A stretch of 7,305 bases of DNA. Source: Bacteroides sp. Lineage in GTDB: Bacteria > Bacteroidota > Bacteroidia > Bacteroidales > Bacteroidaceae. The DNA is taken from assembly GCA_019412865.1 (NCBI GenBank), contig DXOJ01000608.1, positions 1 to 7,305 of the forward strand, written 5' to 3'. A model generated the notes under the pieces. The model saw nothing but the letters and a program-made list of their open reading frames with translations, was not told where the DNA came from and did no database searches. The translations under genes and the position numbers were made by a program. Shown in pieces: positions 6,074 through 7,305 of the stretch. How positions within the stretch are numbered: position 1 is the stretch's first letter; every line of letters starts with the position of its first letter.

Positions 6074-7171
6074 CTATCTTCTTCCTGTCAGAGATTTTAT
6101 GCAATCGACTTCTTCCTGCTGAAAAGGTACTCCGTTAGAACGATAAATATCATGGAACCATAACTCCGGCTCTTCTCCCGACGGAATCACTTCATCCCAA
6201 GCAAAAATAGTATTTGTCTTTCCTGCAACAAATCCCCAATTAATAGCTCCGGTCTTTTCTTTTTTCATCAGAGGAAGGACATTGCAAAAACGGCTGTCAT
6301 TGCGGCGGGCCATATATTCGGTACAGATCAACGGACGGTTAAGCATCTTTAGAAACTTGATGCACTCGGCATGCTGTGCCTCATTATCGTAATTATGATA
6401 AGAGATAATATCCGAATGATTCAGCATAAATGCATTCAGAACATTCTTGCGGGGAGAATTATAGTCCCAGACACCGGCAGTAATCGGTTGTGACGGTTTA
6501 CAGTCGCGTACCCAGCGAAAAACATTGGTCAATAAAGACAAAGAGGTTTCCTCGTGTTTACTATTTCCGGGTTCATTATACAAATCCCACATCAATATCC
6601 GGTCATCATGAGCGTAAGTGCGTATAATATCTTTGACATACTCTTGTAGAAAAGGATACAAAGTCAGTGTATCCTTGCGCAAGCTGCACGAAGAGTCCTG
6701 TACCCATCCGGAATTATGAACTCCCGGCTTCGGTTCTGGTTGTTTGCCATAAGCAGATTCAGCATTCCAACAGTCATCAAAGAATACAAACATAGGACGA
6801 ATTGAGTACTTCTTACAAATATTCAGAAATTCATCCATACGTTTTTTCATGCCTTTCGCATCGTTTTTCCATACTACACTGCTTAAGAAAACCCGTAAGG
6901 TATTAAAACCCAGATCATGTGCCCATGACAGTTCTTTATCTATTTGTTTAGGATTGAAAGTATCCGCACTCCACATTTCTATCTGATTGATTGCTGTTGC
7001 CGGAATATAATTGCAACCTATCAGCCAATCCTGGTCGTCATACCATTTCTGTATTTTCTCTTCTGACCAACGATCATTGTTTGAGGAGTTGCACTCCTGC
7101 GTACAAGCATTTATACATATCCCCACTAAAAAGAATAAAAATGCAACACTAACACACCATTTATTTTTCAT
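6074..7171 (-). CDS. clan GH-A (GH5-like) glycoside hydrolase, predicted lipoprotein
   Basis: A 365-residue secreted hydrolase expected to cleave a beta-linked polysaccharide or oligosaccharide by the retaining mechanism. Residues 1-23 are a signal peptide ending in INAC, so Cys23 is the probable lipidation site and the enzyme would be anchored to a membrane, perhaps surface-exposed. The rest fits one (beta/alpha)8 barrel of cellulase type: NTLRVFLS near residue 90 with the conserved Arg after strand 2, ILMWDLYNEPGN with the acid/base Glu200 after Asn199, SYHNY with His259, LICTEYMARR with the nucleophile Glu285, and a Trp (W312) near strand 8. The Asn-Glu-Pro/later Glu pair is diagnostic of clan GH-A, but I cannot place the family or substrate from sequence alone; database names such as xylanase or cellulase would be provisional. 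No accessory carbohydrate-binding module is seen. It starts 68 nt after the upstream GH3-type stop and ends 115 nt before GH97, consistent with one transcript. Confidence 0.85.
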   Translation of the reverse strand: MKNKWCVSVAFLFFLVGICINACTQECNSSNNDRWSEEKIQKWYDDQDWLIGCNYIPATAINQIEMWSADTFNPKQIDKELSWAHDLGFNTLRVFLSSVVWKNDAKGMKKRMDEFLNICKKYSIRPMFVFFDDCWNAESAYGKQPEPKPGVHNSGWVQDSSCSLRKDTLTLYPFLQEYVKDIIRTYAHDDRILMWDLYNEPGNSKHEETSLSLLTNVFRWVRDCKPSQPITAGVWDYNSPRKNVLNAFMLNHSDIISYHNYDNEAQHAECIKFLKMLNRPLICTEYMARRNDSRFCNVLPLMKKEKTGAINWGFVAGKTNTIFAWDEVIPSGEEPELWFHDIYRSNGVPFQQEEVDCIKSLTGRR

Positions 7172-7239
7172 GCTATTTCAATTGATTAATATACAAGTCT
7201 ATTTATTTTAATTTTCACCTTTGAGTTATACTGTATCCA

Positions 7240-7305
7240 TCATTCAGCTCTAAACCGCTTGGTTTGTACATCACGGGAGTTCGATCCTACCATGACATCA
7301 AATTC
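7240..7305 (-). CDS. C-terminal end of a GH3-type beta-glycosidase, partial
   Basis: The minus strand is open from the right edge of the window to a TGA at 7242-7240, giving 21 residues that begin EFDVMVGSNSRDV and end in FRAE. The pattern F-x-V-x-V-G-x-S-S/N-R-D is typical of the last strands of the fibronectin-III-like domain closing many GH3 beta-glucosidases and xylosidases. This is a short match, so the family call is a good guess rather than proof. The gene lies 68 nt upstream of the GH-A hydrolase on the same strand and is probably in the same transcription unit. Confidence 0.65.
   Translation of the reverse strand, partial: EFDVMVGSNSRDVQTKRFRAE

Noticed and set aside
7275..7300. Plus-strand sequence GGGAGTTCGATCCTACC resembling a tRNA T-arm, as in a tRNA 3' end or integration-site remnant
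   Set aside because: The T-stem has a mismatch, no anticodon stem or acceptor partner can be formed upstream, and the other strand is a coherent GH3-type C-terminal coding sequence with a stop at 7240.
1..7305. CRISPR arrays, tRNA or rRNA genes, toxin-antitoxin or defence genes
   Set aside because: No regularly spaced repeats, RNA-gene signatures or matching protein motifs were seen on either strand.

Overview
The window looks like chromosomal DNA of a gut Bacteroides, close to the B. thetaiotaomicron/B. ovatus group. The evidence is a Bacteroides-type 402-residue hexokinase (here frameshifted), a GH97 glycosidase with a typical Bacteroides signal peptide, a run of exported glycoside hydrolases on one strand, AT-rich intergenic DNA with weak Shine-Dalgarno signals, and TAnnTTTG-type -7 boxes. 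Genus is well supported; species is not resolved.

Layout. (1) Bases 1-2304 are most of an IS66-family insertion sequence on the minus strand: tnpA (1837-2226), tnpB (1499-1849, overlapping tnpA by 13 nt) and tnpC (1404 to beyond base 1). Its tnpA-side end is set by a terminal inverted repeat at 2285-2304; the other end is outside the window. The last visible residues of TnpC depart from the usual IS66 pattern at the place where the third catalytic acidic residue is expected. (2) Bases 2305-2602 are non-coding and AT-rich, with a perfect 12-bp inverted repeat and several ATGAGAA copies. (3) Bases 2603-3810, plus strand, are a hexokinase split by an apparent one-base deletion near 2839; adding one base restores a full 402-residue protein. 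(4) Bases 3864-3900 hold a perfect 15-bp hairpin that makes a good intrinsic terminator for the minus-strand genes. (5) Bases 3964-7305 on the minus strand carry three consecutive glycoside hydrolases: the last 21 codons of a GH3-type enzyme (7240-7305), a clan GH-A lipoprotein hydrolase (6074-7171), and a GH97 retaining enzyme, probably an alpha-galactosidase (3964-5958).

The three hydrolases share a strand, have short gaps and end at one terminator, so they are probably co-transcribed and form the enzyme end of a polysaccharide-utilisation locus whose SusC/D and regulator genes, if present, lie to the right. An exported endo-type GH-A enzyme, an alpha-galactosidase and a GH3 exo-beta-glycosidase would suit a beta-linked backbone with alpha-galactosyl branches; this is inference. 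The hexokinase converges on this cluster and is a housekeeping sugar-kinase gene, not obviously part of it. I see no undescribed defence or mobile system here. The most notable signals are the broken hexokinase beside a resident IS66 element and the odd TnpC tail.
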